A stretch of 64,000 bases of DNA from Flavobacteriales bacterium (GCA_016780365.1 JADHMB010000002.1:38513-102512); one strand, 5' to 3'; positions 21,397-33,143 are shown, counted from the stretch's first letter. Notes: a model not told the origin generated them from the sequence alone. A program made the numbers and translations.

Positions 21397-23890
21397 GTTT
21401 ATATATATATTCCTATTTAATATATTCTTCATTTTTGAAGTATATGCCCAACCTGAGGTTTTGATTTCAGATGATGATTGGACTTCCAATACTAACAATG
21501 GTCCTTGTAACTGTGACACGGATTTTAACAACGGTTCTTTTATTAATTTTAGAGATGCTGGTGGGGACGCTTTACCTTATGGCCCTAACGAATATGAAAC
21601 CATCACTTTATGTCCAGATTCTACAGGCTCAAAAATGGTTTTGGCAATTTTAAACGATCCTGCAAACGGATATGTTTTAAATATACATCCAACAGATACG
21701 TTATACGTATATGATGGTCCTACAGTAAATGATCCTTTACTTGCTGCCATAAACGATTCAACTTTTCCAAACGGCGTTAATATTCCAGCTTCTTGGGCAA
21801 ATACCTCAGGATGTTTGACATTTAAATTTGTAAGTGATGCTTCTTTTCAAGGTACCGGTTGGGGTGCCAACTTATCTTGTGCCAATCTTATTCAACCATT
21901 TTCCAATCATATCAGCGCATTTATCACAGGAAATGCCAACGGATCAGGAGACACTTTAAATGATTTATTTCCAATAGATACTGGATATGTAGATATTTGT
22001 TTTGGTGACATTGTTGAGTTTGTAGCTGAGCCATATTTTCCTTATGAGCCAGGTGGTGATTCTGCAGCACTTAGTGGAGGTGGATACATGCAGTCTAATA
22101 GCTATACTGTTTCTTGGGAATTAAGTGATGGATCTTCTTACACAACCAACTCTTTTCTATTTACTCCACCTGCAAGAAATGGATATTTTGTTACTTTGAA
22201 AATTGAAGATTCTTTTGGTCAATTCCGATATAGTTTTTGTAAAATTAGAGTATCTACTAGACCCAGTTTTTCCACTTGTGGACCAGCTCAATCTCCCATT
22301 TGTTTAGGAAGAGTTACTGAACTATTTGGTGGAGTTACTGGATCCGATACAGTAGGGGTGGACCCAGTCTCTACCAACTTTCCAATAGGAGGTGTTTTTG
22401 GTACCCAAACTTATCTTCCTGATGGTTCAGGAATTAATTATACAACTGATATTAGTATTTCTGGATTTACACCTGGAATTACTATTCAAAATGCTTCTGA
22501 CATTGAAAAAATGTGTGTTAAAATGGAACATTCTTATTTAGGTGATTTAGAAATGATGCTTACTTGCCCTAGTGGTTTAAGTATAAATGTATTTAATAGT
22601 TACTCTGGCTCTGGACTATTCCCAGGAGGTTTTGGAGGAGGTAGTACATTTTTAGGAGGTGCCTATGACAATAATACTGGAAATATAGGTTATTGTGAAG
22701 AATACTGTTTTTCCAATTCAGGTAATGCCATGCCAGCATGGGTAAATGGTTTTACCCCAACCACTGCTACTGGTCCTAGTGCTGGTCAAATGGTAACACC
22801 AGGATTATACCAACCTGAGCAAAGTTTTGTTCCTGCACTTACTGGTTGTCCAATTAACGGTACTTGGACACTAACTGTACGAGATAATTTGGGGATTGAT
22901 GACGGTTATATTTGTGAATGGGGAATTTATTTTAATAGTACTCTTCATCCAAATAGTGAAACTTATGCTCCTTCCATAACATCCACCAACTGGTTGCCTG
23001 ATACAACAATTATTTCCAATCAGGATACCAACATTATAGTTCAGCCAAATAGTCTTGGACCTACAAATTATACTTTTGTTGTTGAGGACGAGTTTGGATG
23101 TTATTACGATACAGTTATTACAGTTCAAACAATTCAAGGGGGCTCAATAATAGGAGATACTACAACTTGTGATGACTATTTTGATTATACTTCAAATTAT
23201 TTACCTCCCTCAGGTGGATTATGGCTTTATTATAGTGATTTTGGAACTTTATCTTTTGATCCAAATAATACTGTCGCCAACCCAACAATAACTGCCTCAG
23301 AACCTGGTGCATACTTTATGGGATTATTCGATGTGTATTGCAACGATACATTAATACACATAGTTGAGTTTAATGAAGAACCAGAACCTTTCCCTTTTTC
23401 TTTAGATACTTTTTGTGTTGGACAAAGTATTCTCTCTGTAATTTACAATACCAATACTGATTTTACTTATGAGTGGACAGACATGGATGGAGAGATAATT
23501 TCAATTGGAGATTCCTTACTTCTAAATAGTAATAACTATACTATTGGAAATCACGAAATCCAATTAACAGTTCTAAATGAGTGTGGTGAAGAAACTACAT
23601 CTGAAGATTTAGTAATTGAAAAGTGTGACATTCCAAATGTTATTACTCCAAATGGAGACAATCTTAACGATTACTTTTACACCCATTTCGCATCGATTTA
23701 TGACGATGTGAATTTGATAATTCTAAACAGGTGGGGAAAAGTTGTTTTTGAAGATTCCGCTTACAAAAACCAATGGAACGGAACCAACTCCAAAGGCAAT
23801 CCGTTGGGATCGGGAACTTATTATTTTTTCTTAAGTTTTGATGAGGGAAAAGAAAAAAATCAAGGCATTTTACAGATTATAAATAACTAA
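21389..23890 (+). CDS. Large secreted protein with CUB-like, PKD-like and proprotein-convertase P-domain regions and a C-terminal T9SS type B / gliding-associated sorting domain
   Basis: CEWGIYF-type P-domain end, C-terminus NVITPNGDNLNDYF...LIILNRWGKVVFED...WNGTNSKGNPLGSGTYYFFLSF; TTG start overlapping the previous stop. Confidence 0.85.
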   Translation: MNKFIYIFLFNIFFIFEVYAQPEVLISDDDWTSNTNNGPCNCDTDFNNGSFINFRDAGGDALPYGPNEYETITLCPDSTGSKMVLAILNDPANGYVLNIHPTDTLYVYDGPTVNDPLLAAINDSTFPNGVNIPASWANTSGCLTFKFVSDASFQGTGWGANLSCANLIQPFSNHISAFITGNANGSGDTLNDLFPIDTGYVDICFGDIVEFVAEPYFPYEPGGDSAALSGGGYMQSNSYTVSWELSDGSSYTTNSFLFTPPARNGYFVTLKIEDSFGQFRYSFCKIRVSTRPSFSTCGPAQSPICLGRVTELFGGVTGSDTVGVDPVSTNFPIGGVFGTQTYLPDGSGINYTTDISISGFTPGITIQNASDIEKMCVKMEHSYLGDLEMMLTCPSGLSINVFNSYSGSGLFPGGFGGGSTFLGGAYDNNTGNIGYCEEYCFSNSGNAMPAWVNGFTPTTATGPSAGQMVTPGLYQPEQSFVPALTGCPINGTWTLTVRDNLGIDDGYICEWGIYFNSTLHPNSETYAPSITSTNWLPDTTIISNQDTNIIVQPNSLGPTNYTFVVEDEFGCYYDTVITVQTIQGGSIIGDTTTCDDYFDYTSNYLPPSGGLWLYYSDFGTLSFDPNNTVANPTITASEPGAYFMGLFDVYCNDTLIHIVEFNEEPEPFPFSLDTFCVGQSILSVIYNTNTDFTYEWTDMDGEIISIGDSLLLNSNNYTIGNHEIQLTVLNECGEETTSEDLVIEKCDIPNVITPNGDNLNDYFYTHFASIYDDVNLIILNRWGKVVFEDSAYKNQWNGTNSKGNPLGSGTYYFFLSFDEGKEKNQGILQIINN

Positions 23891-23916
23891 AATATTTACT
23901 TTTAAATTATAAATTA

Positions 23917-25014
23917 ATGGCTCTAAAATGTGGAATTGTTGGATTGCCTAATGTTGGTAAGTCTACTCTTTTTAATTGTCTTTCCAATGCCAAAGCGCAA
24001 TCTGCTAATTTTCCTTTTTGTACAATTGAACCAAATGTTGGAACTATAACAGTTCCCGACAGTAGATTAAATAATCTAGAACAATTAGTCAATCCAGAAA
24101 AAGTTATTCCAACCACTATTGAAATTGTAGATATTGCAGGATTAGTAAAAGGTGCACACAAAGGAGAAGGTCTTGGAAATCAGTTCTTAGCTAATATTAG
24201 GGAAGTAGATGCCATTATTCATGTACTAAGATGTTTTGACGACGATAATGTTATTCATGTTGATGGAAATGTGAATCCTGTTTCCGATAAAGAGATTATT
24301 GATTTAGAATTACAATTAAAAGATTTAGAAACTTTAGAGAAGAGAATTGGAGCAATTGAAAGAAAGGCTAAATCTGGTGATAAGGAATCTGAGAAAATTT
24401 ATAAAGTTTATACTGAGGCAAGAGAACATCTTGTTTCTGGGAATTCAATCAGATCTTTGGATATTGATGAGGGTTTGTTCAAGTTTTTAGATGAATTACA
24501 ACTTATTACAGCAAAACCAGTTATTTATGTTTGTAATGTGGATGAAAGTTCTGTAATTATTGGAAATGAGCATGTAGATAATGTTAAAGAATTAGTTGCT
24601 AATGAAAATGCTGAAATATTAGTTTTAGGTGCAGGAATTGAGTCAGATATAGCTGAGCTTGATGATTTTGAGGAAAGAAAAATGTTTTTAGAGGATCTAG
24701 GACTTAAAGAACCAGGGGTAAGTAAGCTTATAAAAAATGCATATTCTTTATTAAACTTGCAGACTTACTTTACTGCAGGAGAAAAAGAAGTAAGGGCATG
24801 GACCATAAAAAAAGGCATGACCGCCCCACAAGCTGCAGGTGTAATTCATACAGATTTTGAAAAGGGATTTATAAAAGCTGAAGTAATCAAGTTTAGTGAT
24901 TTTGTAGAGTATGGTTCTGAAAGTTCTGTCAAAGAAGCAGGTAAATTAATGATTCAAGGAAAAGAATATGTAGTGAATGACGGAGATGTAATGCATTTTA
25001 GATTTAATGTCTAA
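23917..25014 (+). CDS. ychF: Redox-regulated ATPase / Obg-family GTPase YchF
   Basis: MALKCGIVGLPNVGKSTLFNCLSNAKAQSANFPFCTIEPNVGTITVPD; C-terminal TGS domain. Confidence 0.97.
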   Translation: MALKCGIVGLPNVGKSTLFNCLSNAKAQSANFPFCTIEPNVGTITVPDSRLNNLEQLVNPEKVIPTTIEIVDIAGLVKGAHKGEGLGNQFLANIREVDAIIHVLRCFDDDNVIHVDGNVNPVSDKEIIDLELQLKDLETLEKRIGAIERKAKSGDKESEKIYKVYTEAREHLVSGNSIRSLDIDEGLFKFLDELQLITAKPVIYVCNVDESSVIIGNEHVDNVKELVANENAEILVLGAGIESDIAELDDFEERKMFLEDLGLKEPGVSKLIKNAYSLLNLQTYFTAGEKEVRAWTIKKGMTAPQAAGVIHTDFEKGFIKAEVIKFSDFVEYGSESSVKEAGKLMIQGKEYVVNDGDVMHFRFNV

Positions 25015-25047
25015 ATAATAAAGTTCTATTTAAATCGTTGTTGTTTT

Positions 25048-26067
25048 ATGTTTAGATTAAAGGTTTTAATCATTTTAATTTTATCTGTAAGTTTTTGCTT
25101 TTCGCAACAAGCAGTTACATCTTATTCTATTCTAAATAACAATTGTACATCTAGAAATTCATCTCTTGGTGGGTACCCAATAGGTGTTTTTGACTCTGAG
25201 GATGCTTCAATAGCTATATTTCTACCATCTAATCTTCTTTCCAATCACGAAAATCAGTTGGTGATTAACTACAACAATCATTTTGCAGATTCTGATTTTG
25301 GAATGGTTAATTACAATTTTAAAGTAAAAGAAAAAGGTGTTTTTTCAGCGTCCTTGTTTTATAATAACTACGGAGATTTTGAATATTACACCCCATCAGG
25401 AAATTCGTTGGGAAATTCATTTACAGCTAGCGATTGGATATTTCAATTAGGTCATTCTAAAAAGTTAAATGATAATATTCAGATTGGTGTTAATTTAAAA
25501 TTTCTTGGTTCTGTATTTGAACAATACAAATCATTTGCTATTGGCTCTGACATTAGTATAACTTATTTCGAAGAGGAAAAGCAGCTAGGTGGCTATTTAC
25601 TATTGAGCAATATCGGAACTTCTATTAAAAGCTATCAAGAATCCAATGCTAAAAATAAATTACCATTTAATTCTGTTTTAGGATTAAATACTAAATTAAA
25701 ACATGCTCCAATAAGATTTCATTTATCTTACCATCATTTGAATAGATGGAGTAATTCATCAAATACTCAAACTACTAACCAAAGTGCAATTCAAATTAAT
25801 CAATTGTTCTCTAATTTTTTCAATCATATTATAATTGGAACAGAATTTTTATTTTCAAAGAATTTTAATATGAGATTTGGCTATGATTTTTTATCAAGAA
25901 ATAATCTTCAACCAGAATCTAGACCAGGAACAACTGGAATTTCTTGGGGAGTTGGTTTTAAAGTGAAAAACCTTAAGATTAATTACTCTAATTCAAAGTA
26001 CCATTTTGCTGGAACTTCTAATAATATTACAATTATTAAACAATTAAAATCTTTTTCAAACAAATAA
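25048..26067 (+). CDS. porQ: Type IX secretion system protein PorQ
   Basis: Secreted beta-barrel-like protein, [29 protein letters not shown], resembles PorQ of T9SS. Confidence 0.78.
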   Translation: MFRLKVLIILILSVSFCFSQQAVTSYSILNNNCTSRNSSLGGYPIGVFDSEDASIAIFLPSNLLSNHENQLVINYNNHFADSDFGMVNYNFKVKEKGVFSASLFYNNYGDFEYYTPSGNSLGNSFTASDWIFQLGHSKKLNDNIQIGVNLKFLGSVFEQYKSFAIGSDISITYFEEEKQLGGYLLLSNIGTSIKSYQESNAKNKLPFNSVLGLNTKLKHAPIRFHLSYHHLNRWSNSSNTQTTNQSAIQINQLFSNFFNHIIIGTEFLFSKNFNMRFGYDFLSRNNLQPESRPGTTGISWGVGFKVKNLKINYSNSKYHFAGTSNNITIIKQLKSFSNK

Positions 26068-26859
26068 GTTGGAGTCTTCTACTGCTTGAAGATCTTCAAA
26101 ATTGAAAATATTTCTATCTAACATATGAGATGGTGAGATGTTTTGTAAAGCTTTAAATATTATTGCTTTTCTATTTGGGTAAATAAGCTCCCATTCTTTC
26201 ATAAGGGCTTTTATCTTTTTCCTTTGAAGATTGGTTTGCGATCCACATAAGTTACAAGGAATTATAGGATGCTTTACTAAATCAGAATATTCTTGAATTT
26301 CTTCTTCTTTACAATACGCCAATGGTCTTATTACAATTAAATCTCTCTTGTCAATTAAATACTTTGGAGGCATTGCCTCCATTTTACCACTAAAAAATAA
26401 ATTCAAAAAGTAGGTTTCAATAATATCGTCCATATGGTGACCTAATGCAATTTTATTACAGTTAAGTTCTCTTGCTTCATCATATAGAGTTCCTCTTCTT
26501 AATCTTGAGCATAAACTGCACATTGTTTTTCCTTCTGGAATTTTATCTTTTACAATACTGTAAGTATCTTTTTCAATAATTTTAAAATTGACTTTAAGAT
26601 TGGATAAATATTTTGGCAATACTTCCGTAGGAAAACCAGGTTGCTTTTGATCCATATTGACAACAATAAAATCAAAATCTATATCTCCATATTTCTGGAA
26701 ATGTATGAACATTTCTAACATGGTATAGCTGTCTTTACCACCTGAAATACAAACCATTATTTTATCTCCATGGTCAATCATTGAAAAATCTTTTAATGCT
26801 TTTCCAGTGGAAGAAATGATTTTTTTTCTTGATAAATTGATGGTCTTTGGTATTGACAT
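26056..26859 (-). CDS. ttcA: tRNA 2-thiocytidine biosynthesis protein TtcA family
   Basis: [21 protein letters not shown] and CNLC cysteine pairs, [19 protein letters not shown]. Confidence 0.92.
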   Translation of the reverse strand: MSIPKTINLSRKKIISSTGKALKDFSMIDHGDKIMVCISGGKDSYTMLEMFIHFQKYGDIDFDFIVVNMDQKQPGFPTEVLPKYLSNLKVNFKIIEKDTYSIVKDKIPEGKTMCSLCSRLRRGTLYDEARELNCNKIALGHHMDDIIETYFLNLFFSGKMEAMPPKYLIDKRDLIVIRPLAYCKEEEIQEYSDLVKHPIIPCNLCGSQTNLQRKKIKALMKEWELIYPNRKAIIFKALQNISPSHMLDRNIFNFEDLQAVEDSNLFV

Positions 26860-26932
26860 AATGCAAAGAAAATTAATTATACTTTAAATATCACTTATTT
26901 AAAAAATTAATTCTCTTCAAGAAACGAATTAT

Positions 26933-26940
26933 TATATTTG
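26933..26940 (+). promoter_or_regulatory. Candidate -7 box (TATATTTG) for rocD
   Basis: Exact TAnnTTTG match, 14 nt before ATG. Confidence 0.45.
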
Positions 26941-26954
26941 TCAAAAAATTAAAT

Positions 26955-28184
26955 ATGACTGATTCTACTTCATTAATGCAACTCGAGAATGATTTTGGAG
27001 CACATAATTACCATCCACTTCCAGTAGTATTGGAAAGGGGAGAAGGGGTGCATGTTTGGGACTGTGAAGGAAAAAAATATTTTGATTTTTTAAGTGCCTA
27101 TTCTGCTGTTAATCAGGGCCACTGTCATCCCAAAATTATTAATGCATTAATTAACCAGTCTAAGAAATTAACTTTAACAAGTAGAGCATTTTACAATTCT
27201 GCTCTTGGACCTTACGAAAAGTTCATTTGTGATTTGTTTGATTATGACAAAGTCTTGCCCATGAATACAGGTGTAGAAGGAGGAGAAACTGCCAATAAAT
27301 TGGCTAGAAAATGGGGCTATTTAAAAAAAGGAATTCCTGAAAATAAAGCTCGTATAATCTTTGCTAAAGGCAATTTCTGGGGTAGAACATTAGCAGCAAT
27401 TTCATCTTCAGACGATCCTCTTTCTTACAAGGACTTTGGTCCCTACATGCCCGGCTATGATTTAATTCCTTACAACGATTTAGAAGCACTAGAAACAGAA
27501 TTAAAAGATTTTAATGTTGCAGCCTTTATGGTTGAACCTATTCAGGGCGAAGCTGGTGTTGTAGTTCCAGACGAAGGCTATTTAGAAGGAGTGAGAAGCT
27601 TATGTGATAAGTACAATGTTCTCTTTATAGCAGATGAAGTTCAAACCGGTATAGGAAGAACTGGTAAGTTGTTGGCTTCAGATTATGAAAATGCCAAGCC
27701 CGATTTACTTATTCTCGGAAAAGCACTTTCTGGTGGTGTATTTCCTGTTTCCGCAGTTTTGGCAAATAATGAGGTAATGATGTGCATAAAGCCAGGAGAA
27801 CATGGTTCTACTTTTGGAGGTAATCCATTAGCATGTGCAGTTGCACAAGCAGCTTTAGAAGTTATTATTGAAGAAAATCTTGCAGAAAATGCTTACAATT
27901 TAGGAGAATATTTTAGAGAAGAATTAAATAAGTTTATAAAAGATTCACCAATAGTCAAATTGGTAAGAGGAAAAGGACTTCTTAATGCTATTGTAATTAA
28001 TGATACGGAAGAAAGCAATACTGCTTGGAACTTATGTCTTGAAATGAAAGACAACGGACTATTAGCTAAGCCAACCCATGGAAATATAATAAGGTTCGCT
28101 CCACCACTAACAATAACTAAAAATCAATTAGACGATTGTATAAAAATCATCACCAATACCTTAAAAAATTTTAAGTTAGGTTAA
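26955..28184 (+). CDS. rocD: Ornithine--oxo-acid aminotransferase
   Basis: [81 protein letters not shown]-type PLP region. Confidence 0.95.
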   Translation: MTDSTSLMQLENDFGAHNYHPLPVVLERGEGVHVWDCEGKKYFDFLSAYSAVNQGHCHPKIINALINQSKKLTLTSRAFYNSALGPYEKFICDLFDYDKVLPMNTGVEGGETANKLARKWGYLKKGIPENKARIIFAKGNFWGRTLAAISSSDDPLSYKDFGPYMPGYDLIPYNDLEALETELKDFNVAAFMVEPIQGEAGVVVPDEGYLEGVRSLCDKYNVLFIADEVQTGIGRTGKLLASDYENAKPDLLILGKALSGGVFPVSAVLANNEVMMCIKPGEHGSTFGGNPLACAVAQAALEVIIEENLAENAYNLGEYFREELNKFIKDSPIVKLVRGKGLLNAIVINDTEESNTAWNLCLEMKDNGLLAKPTHGNIIRFAPPLTITKNQLDDCIKIITNTLKNFKLG

Positions 28185-29296
28185 GAGTTAAGCATAACAG
28201 GCATTACTAACATTAAAATATCTTCGCCGTCTTCACTGTTGTCTGGAATTAGAATACCAGCTCTATTGGGTGCACTAAGTTCAAATATAACATTGTCAGA
28301 ATCAATATTTTGAAGCATTTCATTTAAGAATCTTGAATTAAAACCAATTTCCATAGATTCACCCTCATAAGAACAGGTCAATCTCTCATTAGCTTCGTTA
28401 GAAAAGTCCACATCTTCTGCACTAATATTTAGTTCACTTCCATTAATTTTTAATCTTACCTGGTGAGTAGTTTTGTTTGCAAAAATGCTTACTCGTTTAA
28501 TGGATTGAAAAAAAGCATTTCTGTCTACGGTCAATCTGTTTGGGTTTTCTTTTGGTATAACAGCATCGTAGTTAGGGTATTTGCCATCTACTAATCTACA
28601 AGTAAGTAAAATATCATTGAATGCAATACTAGCATTAGATTCATTGTATTTAATAGTTACTTCGCCTTCAAAATTTTGAAGCAATCCTTTTAATAAGTTC
28701 ATGGGTTTTTTTGGAACAATAAATGATGCTGCAGCAGAAGATTTAACATCATTTCTTGTATATCTAACCAATTTATGAGCATCAGTAGCAACAAATGTTA
28801 AATCAGATTCGGATAACTGAACAAATATACCACTCATTACCGGTCTTAAATCATCATTTCCAGATGCAAAAATTGTTTTTTCAATAGCTCTTTGAAAAAT
28901 ATGACTGCTAATAGAAACCGTTGAAGGTGCTTCAATCACTGGGGATTTAGGAAATTCAACACCAGAATAACCGCTTAATTTATATTTTCCATAATCAGAA
29001 GAAATTTCTATTCCCATTTTATCATCTATCGAGAAGGTAAGGGGATGATTGGGAAATGTTTTTAAAATATCTAACAACATTTTTGCTGGAATAGCAATAC
29101 TACCTTCACTTTTTGCATCTATAGAAATAGTAGATGTCATTGTGGACTCCAAATCCGAACAAGATATGGTAAGTTTCTGATCTTGAATTTCGAATAAAAA
29201 ATTATCTAAAATTGGAAGTGTGTTAGAACTATTAAGAACACCACCAATGGATTGTAATTGCTTTAATAATACTTGGCTTGAAACTATAAACTTCAT
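28181..29296 (-). CDS. dnaN: DNA polymerase III subunit beta (sliding clamp)
   Basis: [37 protein letters not shown] ... C-terminal [13 protein letters not shown]. Confidence 0.96.
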   Translation of the reverse strand: MKFIVSSQVLLKQLQSIGGVLNSSNTLPILDNFLFEIQDQKLTISCSDLESTMTSTISIDAKSEGSIAIPAKMLLDILKTFPNHPLTFSIDDKMGIEISSDYGKYKLSGYSGVEFPKSPVIEAPSTVSISSHIFQRAIEKTIFASGNDDLRPVMSGIFVQLSESDLTFVATDAHKLVRYTRNDVKSSAAASFIVPKKPMNLLKGLLQNFEGEVTIKYNESNASIAFNDILLTCRLVDGKYPNYDAVIPKENPNRLTVDRNAFFQSIKRVSIFANKTTHQVRLKINGSELNISAEDVDFSNEANERLTCSYEGESMEIGFNSRFLNEMLQNIDSDNVIFELSAPNRAGILIPDNSEDGEDILMLVMPVMLNS

Positions 29297-29297
29297 A

Positions 29298-29368
29298 ATA
29301 AATAGGTTAATGCTATAAATATCAGAATAGTATTAATAATATACTATTAGTATTAACCTTATTTATTA
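29298..29368. repeat. Nested imperfect inverted repeat between dnaN and the gld operon
   Basis: Outer arms AATAAATAGGTTAAT (29298-29312) and ATTAACCTTATTTATT (29353-29368, one bulge); inner arms AATAGTAT (29327-29334) and ATACTATT (29342-29349). Confidence 0.6.
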
Positions 29369-29376
29369 ACACCTAA

Positions 29377-30372
29377 TTAATAATATCTCCTAGTATAAAA
29401 ACTAAGGGGTTTAAATAAGATTTCCCAGTTGAAATATTGAGCTCTTAAAAGCTCATTGTTTTTATTTACTCGAATATAGCCATGTTCTGCATCCCAACCT
29501 GTTGAAGAATCAATATCTTTAATTTTCCAAAATTCAACTTTAGTAACTTTGTTGGAAGAATCTGTTAACTCAAAATAGTAATGTGGCTTACTTTTAAAAA
29601 TAGAGTCCATAACGTTTTGTTTTTCAAACATGATTTTATTGTAACTAACATTTTCAAAGTGAGACAAATAATGCTTCACCTGAATAGAATCATAGTTGTT
29701 TAATTCTTTGTTGTTTAAATCAAATAACTTGAGGGTATCATCTTTGTAAGATATTGTATAACTCTCCTTGGGTTTTTCAGAAAAATTCACAGAAATATTT
29801 TTTATGCTTTTAGGATTTGGATAATTAAAAACACGAGGAGATCTCCATCCTTTCCAATCTGTAAAAAATCTAACATCTAGAGATCCATACATTCCAGGTT
29901 TGTAAGTAATGTAAGGTTTCGAGCTTTTATTATTTCCATTCTGAAGTAACATGTAGGTTCCTAAATGATCTTGAGTAGGAGAGCCAATAAACCATGTTTT
30001 GAATGCCTTGTCATTTTCTAGAAATATTTCTACTTTCTTATGTCTTACTGAAAGTCGATTAATTACAGTGTTAAAAGCAGATTTAGGAACATCTTGTTTT
30101 ACTCTAATTCTATAAAAGGTTTCCATTAATAAATCCACACTGGATTTATTTGCTGTATATTTAGAACCTTCTATTATCCATTTATTGGAACTGACACTTC
30201 TTGAAATTACAATGCTGTTATCTTCTGTATCTGAAATTTTAAACTTAATAACTTTTGAGGTATCCTTAATTGCAAAATCCTTTAAATCATAATAGCTAGA
30301 ATCATTGTTGCAACTAAATAGACTTAAAAGTAACCAACTATATATCGTGACTTTAAAAAACTTTTTATGCAT
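29377..30372 (-). CDS. Lipoprotein, DUF4340-like, downstream of gldG
   Basis: Lipobox-like LLLSLFSCNND; same strand directly after gldG. Confidence 0.55.
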   Translation of the reverse strand: MHKKFFKVTIYSWLLLSLFSCNNDSSYYDLKDFAIKDTSKVIKFKISDTEDNSIVISRSVSSNKWIIEGSKYTANKSSVDLLMETFYRIRVKQDVPKSAFNTVINRLSVRHKKVEIFLENDKAFKTWFIGSPTQDHLGTYMLLQNGNNKSSKPYITYKPGMYGSLDVRFFTDWKGWRSPRVFNYPNPKSIKNISVNFSEKPKESYTISYKDDTLKLFDLNNKELNNYDSIQVKHYLSHFENVSYNKIMFEKQNVMDSIFKSKPHYYFELTDSSNKVTKVEFWKIKDIDSSTGWDAEHGYIRVNKNNELLRAQYFNWEILFKPLSFYTRRYY

Positions 30373-32287
30373 ATTTCTTTTTTCTCCTATATTGATTAAT
30401 TAGGCCAATAACGATTACTAATATTAAAGGAATCATAATATTAATAAGTTGCCAAAAATTTCTTTGTCCAAAAATTTCTTTATTAAGAAGTCTTGGCATG
30501 TTCATTTTCGATCTTAAAGGAATAAGTTCGCTTCTATCTAACAGTTCGTCTACAATGTTTAGAAAAAATACCTCATTGCCATATCTTGGGAAAAATTCAG
30601 AAGTCCCATAGTCTGCACTTTCAAATGAAAGCAGAACTGGTTTAATTTGATTATCCGCTTTTATAAAATCATTTCTTATCAAATCTCCATCGCCAATAAA
30701 AATCATTTTAGTTTCCTTACTTTTTGATTTGAAATTAACAATAGGATTGGATATAAATTTTTTAAAATCTTTACTTACAGCCCTATTTTCATAATTTGAT
30801 TTAAAAACCCCTTCAAACAACCATGCTGAAACAGGAGCTTCATTATTTAAATCAATATCAAAATTTCTTGGATTGTAATTGTATAAATTTTGATAATTGA
30901 CAGAAGTTTGTCTTAATATTTTAAATTCAGCAGATGACTTTAATAATGCAGTTTTTTTAATATTATCATCTCCAACAGTATCAATTGAACAGACATATCT
31001 TGTTTTTATAGGTCCAACATTATTTAGATAAATAGATGGTTTGTCAAGGTATAATAGAGGATAAAAATACCAATTTGGAATTCTACCTAATCCATCTTCT
31101 CTAGTTATTGGAGCGCATCTTACGTCATTAATCATATTTACATTAAATCTTGCTCCATATTTAAATAGAAATTGCTGTAGTTGGTGTTTTAAAGGTCTAG
31201 CATAAGTTATATTAGTATCCACTAATTCAGATTCATTTACCTCCAACATATCTACCATCCAAATAATTTTTCCTCCATTCATAACGTATTGGTCAATTAT
31301 GAATAATTCTTTCTCTGAAAAAGAGGTTTTTGGCTTGGCAATTAATAACAGGTCTGTTTCATCTAAAACATCTAGATCTTCACTAATTTTCGAAACATCT
31401 TTCAGGAATTTAGAAATTTCTTGATTCTGGAAGGTTTTAGTAATATATCTCTTTGCATTTTTATTTGGATTACCAAATTCATCAAAAACTGGTATTGATC
31501 TCTCAGAAATGAAAATTGAATCAATTTTATTTTTAATTAAAGAATCGTATTTATTGTTGGATATTTCAATGGTTTCATTGTAATATTTCACTTTTAATTG
31601 TTTAATTCTTATGGTATCCACATCGTAATTCTTTATAAGTTGGTCTCTTATTATCCACGCATCTGCATTGTCAAGTTCTCCATGTCCTCTTAAAAACTTA
31701 ATTTTTTTAGTTGTAGGTTTTAAAAGATTATTTATTCCAAGAATTAGGTTGTACTCCAATTGGTCGTTGAAATGATTGATAATAACTTGAGAAATTGGAA
31801 ATTTTCCTTTTTGTAAAAGTTGAACAGCTTTAAATTGATCTCCCATTCTTAATATAATTCCAGGCCAAATTCTAACTACTTCTTGTTTGCTATCTCTTGA
31901 AATCAATATGTCACTATAATCTAGTCCATCATTAAAAACTTGATTTTTGAATTCTTTCGCTAGTTCAGGATCTTCATCAAGATTTATGAAATTAACTTTG
32001 AAATTTTCTCCACCAAAAGCTTTAAATTCATCTAACTTTTCTGAAAGGGCTTTTTTAAGTTTCTCAATTTCTGCAGGAAAATCTCCATCTAAATAAACAT
32101 CGGCACTAATTATATCCTCAAGATTGACAAGAAGATCTTTTGTTTTTGGAGATAAAGAGTGAATTTGATCAGAAGATAAATCTATTCTGAAAAATATTTT
32201 ATTTGCTACAATATTAAAAACAATTAAGGATGCAATAACTATTGCTAGATTTAAGATGCTCTTATATTTTGAATAAATCCTTTTCAT
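30365..32287 (-). CDS. gldG: Gliding motility ABC-transporter-associated protein GldG
   Basis: 640 aa; RIDLSSDQIHSLSPKTKDLLVNLEDIISADVYLDGDFPAEIEKLK, C-terminal transmembrane helix; follows gldF. Confidence 0.93.
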   Translation of the reverse strand: MKRIYSKYKSILNLAIVIASLIVFNIVANKIFFRIDLSSDQIHSLSPKTKDLLVNLEDIISADVYLDGDFPAEIEKLKKALSEKLDEFKAFGGENFKVNFINLDEDPELAKEFKNQVFNDGLDYSDILISRDSKQEVVRIWPGIILRMGDQFKAVQLLQKGKFPISQVIINHFNDQLEYNLILGINNLLKPTTKKIKFLRGHGELDNADAWIIRDQLIKNYDVDTIRIKQLKVKYYNETIEISNNKYDSLIKNKIDSIFISERSIPVFDEFGNPNKNAKRYITKTFQNQEISKFLKDVSKISEDLDVLDETDLLLIAKPKTSFSEKELFIIDQYVMNGGKIIWMVDMLEVNESELVDTNITYARPLKHQLQQFLFKYGARFNVNMINDVRCAPITREDGLGRIPNWYFYPLLYLDKPSIYLNNVGPIKTRYVCSIDTVGDDNIKKTALLKSSAEFKILRQTSVNYQNLYNYNPRNFDIDLNNEAPVSAWLFEGVFKSNYENRAVSKDFKKFISNPIVNFKSKSKETKMIFIGDGDLIRNDFIKADNQIKPVLLSFESADYGTSEFFPRYGNEVFFLNIVDELLDRSELIPLRSKMNMPRLLNKEIFGQRNFWQLINIMIPLILVIVIGLINQYRRKKKYA

Positions 32288-33010
32288 TTACTTTTTCTTC
32301 AATACTATCTTTGTAAGATAAAGTGTTAAAAATATAACAGATAAAAAGTATGCAATATCTCTAGAATCAATTATCCCTCTTTGTAATGCATTGAAATGAT
32401 CTAGCATACTCAAATTCATTAAATAGTAGTCCAATGGATCACCAACAAATACTGCTAAATAGGAAAAGCCAACATAGATTATGAAATTAAAAAATAGCCC
32501 TAGTAAAAAACCAATTACCTGATTTTTGGAAAGACTGGATGCTAAAATTCCAATTGCAACATAGGTAATACTAAGCAATAAAAGACCTAGGTAACCTCCA
32601 ATAGTAGAAGGGTGGTCAATATTACCCACAATTTCTCCCATTTGATGGACGCTTATATAATATATCAAAGTAGGTAGAATTGTTAAAACTGCAAGAAAAC
32701 TAGCAGCTAGATATTTGGAAAGAATAATTTTAAATATGGATATCGGCTGGGTTACTAATAGTTCTAATGTCCCGGTTTTGTTCTCCTCTGCAAAACATCG
32801 CATGGTAAATGCGGGGAATAAAAACATTAAAATCCCTGGTGCTTGAGAAAAAAATGTTTGTAAACTAGATTCTCCCATATCAATTATATTATTATTTCCA
32901 GGAAGTATCCAAACAAAGAATCCAGAGCTAATTAAGAAAACAATAATAGCAGCATAACCTATAATAGAACTTAGATAAGATCTTATTTCTTTTAGAATTA
33001 GTGCTTTCAT
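32288..33010 (-). CDS. gldF: Gliding motility ABC transporter permease GldF
   Basis: MKALILKEIRSYLSSIIGYAAIIVFLISSGFFVWIL, FAEENKTGTLELLVTQPISIFKIILSKY. Confidence 0.93.
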   Translation of the reverse strand: MKALILKEIRSYLSSIIGYAAIIVFLISSGFFVWILPGNNNIIDMGESSLQTFFSQAPGILMFLFPAFTMRCFAEENKTGTLELLVTQPISIFKIILSKYLAASFLAVLTILPTLIYYISVHQMGEIVGNIDHPSTIGGYLGLLLLSITYVAIGILASSLSKNQVIGFLLGLFFNFIIYVGFSYLAVFVGDPLDYYLMNLSMLDHFNALQRGIIDSRDIAYFLSVIFLTLYLTKIVLKKK

Positions 33011-33131
33011 CTAGGGTTTACAATTAAAAAGTGATGATTTTAATCATTAGCTGCCCAATATAATTCTATTAATACTAATAAATAAAAAATTTAATTAAAA
33101 AGAATTAACAAATCCTATTGATAAACTTCAA

Positions 33132-33139
33132 TATATTTG
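33132..33139 (+). promoter_or_regulatory. Candidate -7 box (TATATTTG) for the glycosyltransferase pair
   Basis: Exact TAnnTTTG match, 4 nt before ATG. Confidence 0.45.
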
Positions 33140-33143
33140 TTGT

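Noticed and set aside
23907-24161. Antisense ORF opposite ychF
   Set aside because: Lies opposite the conserved GTPase N-terminus; composition mirrors the sense gene.
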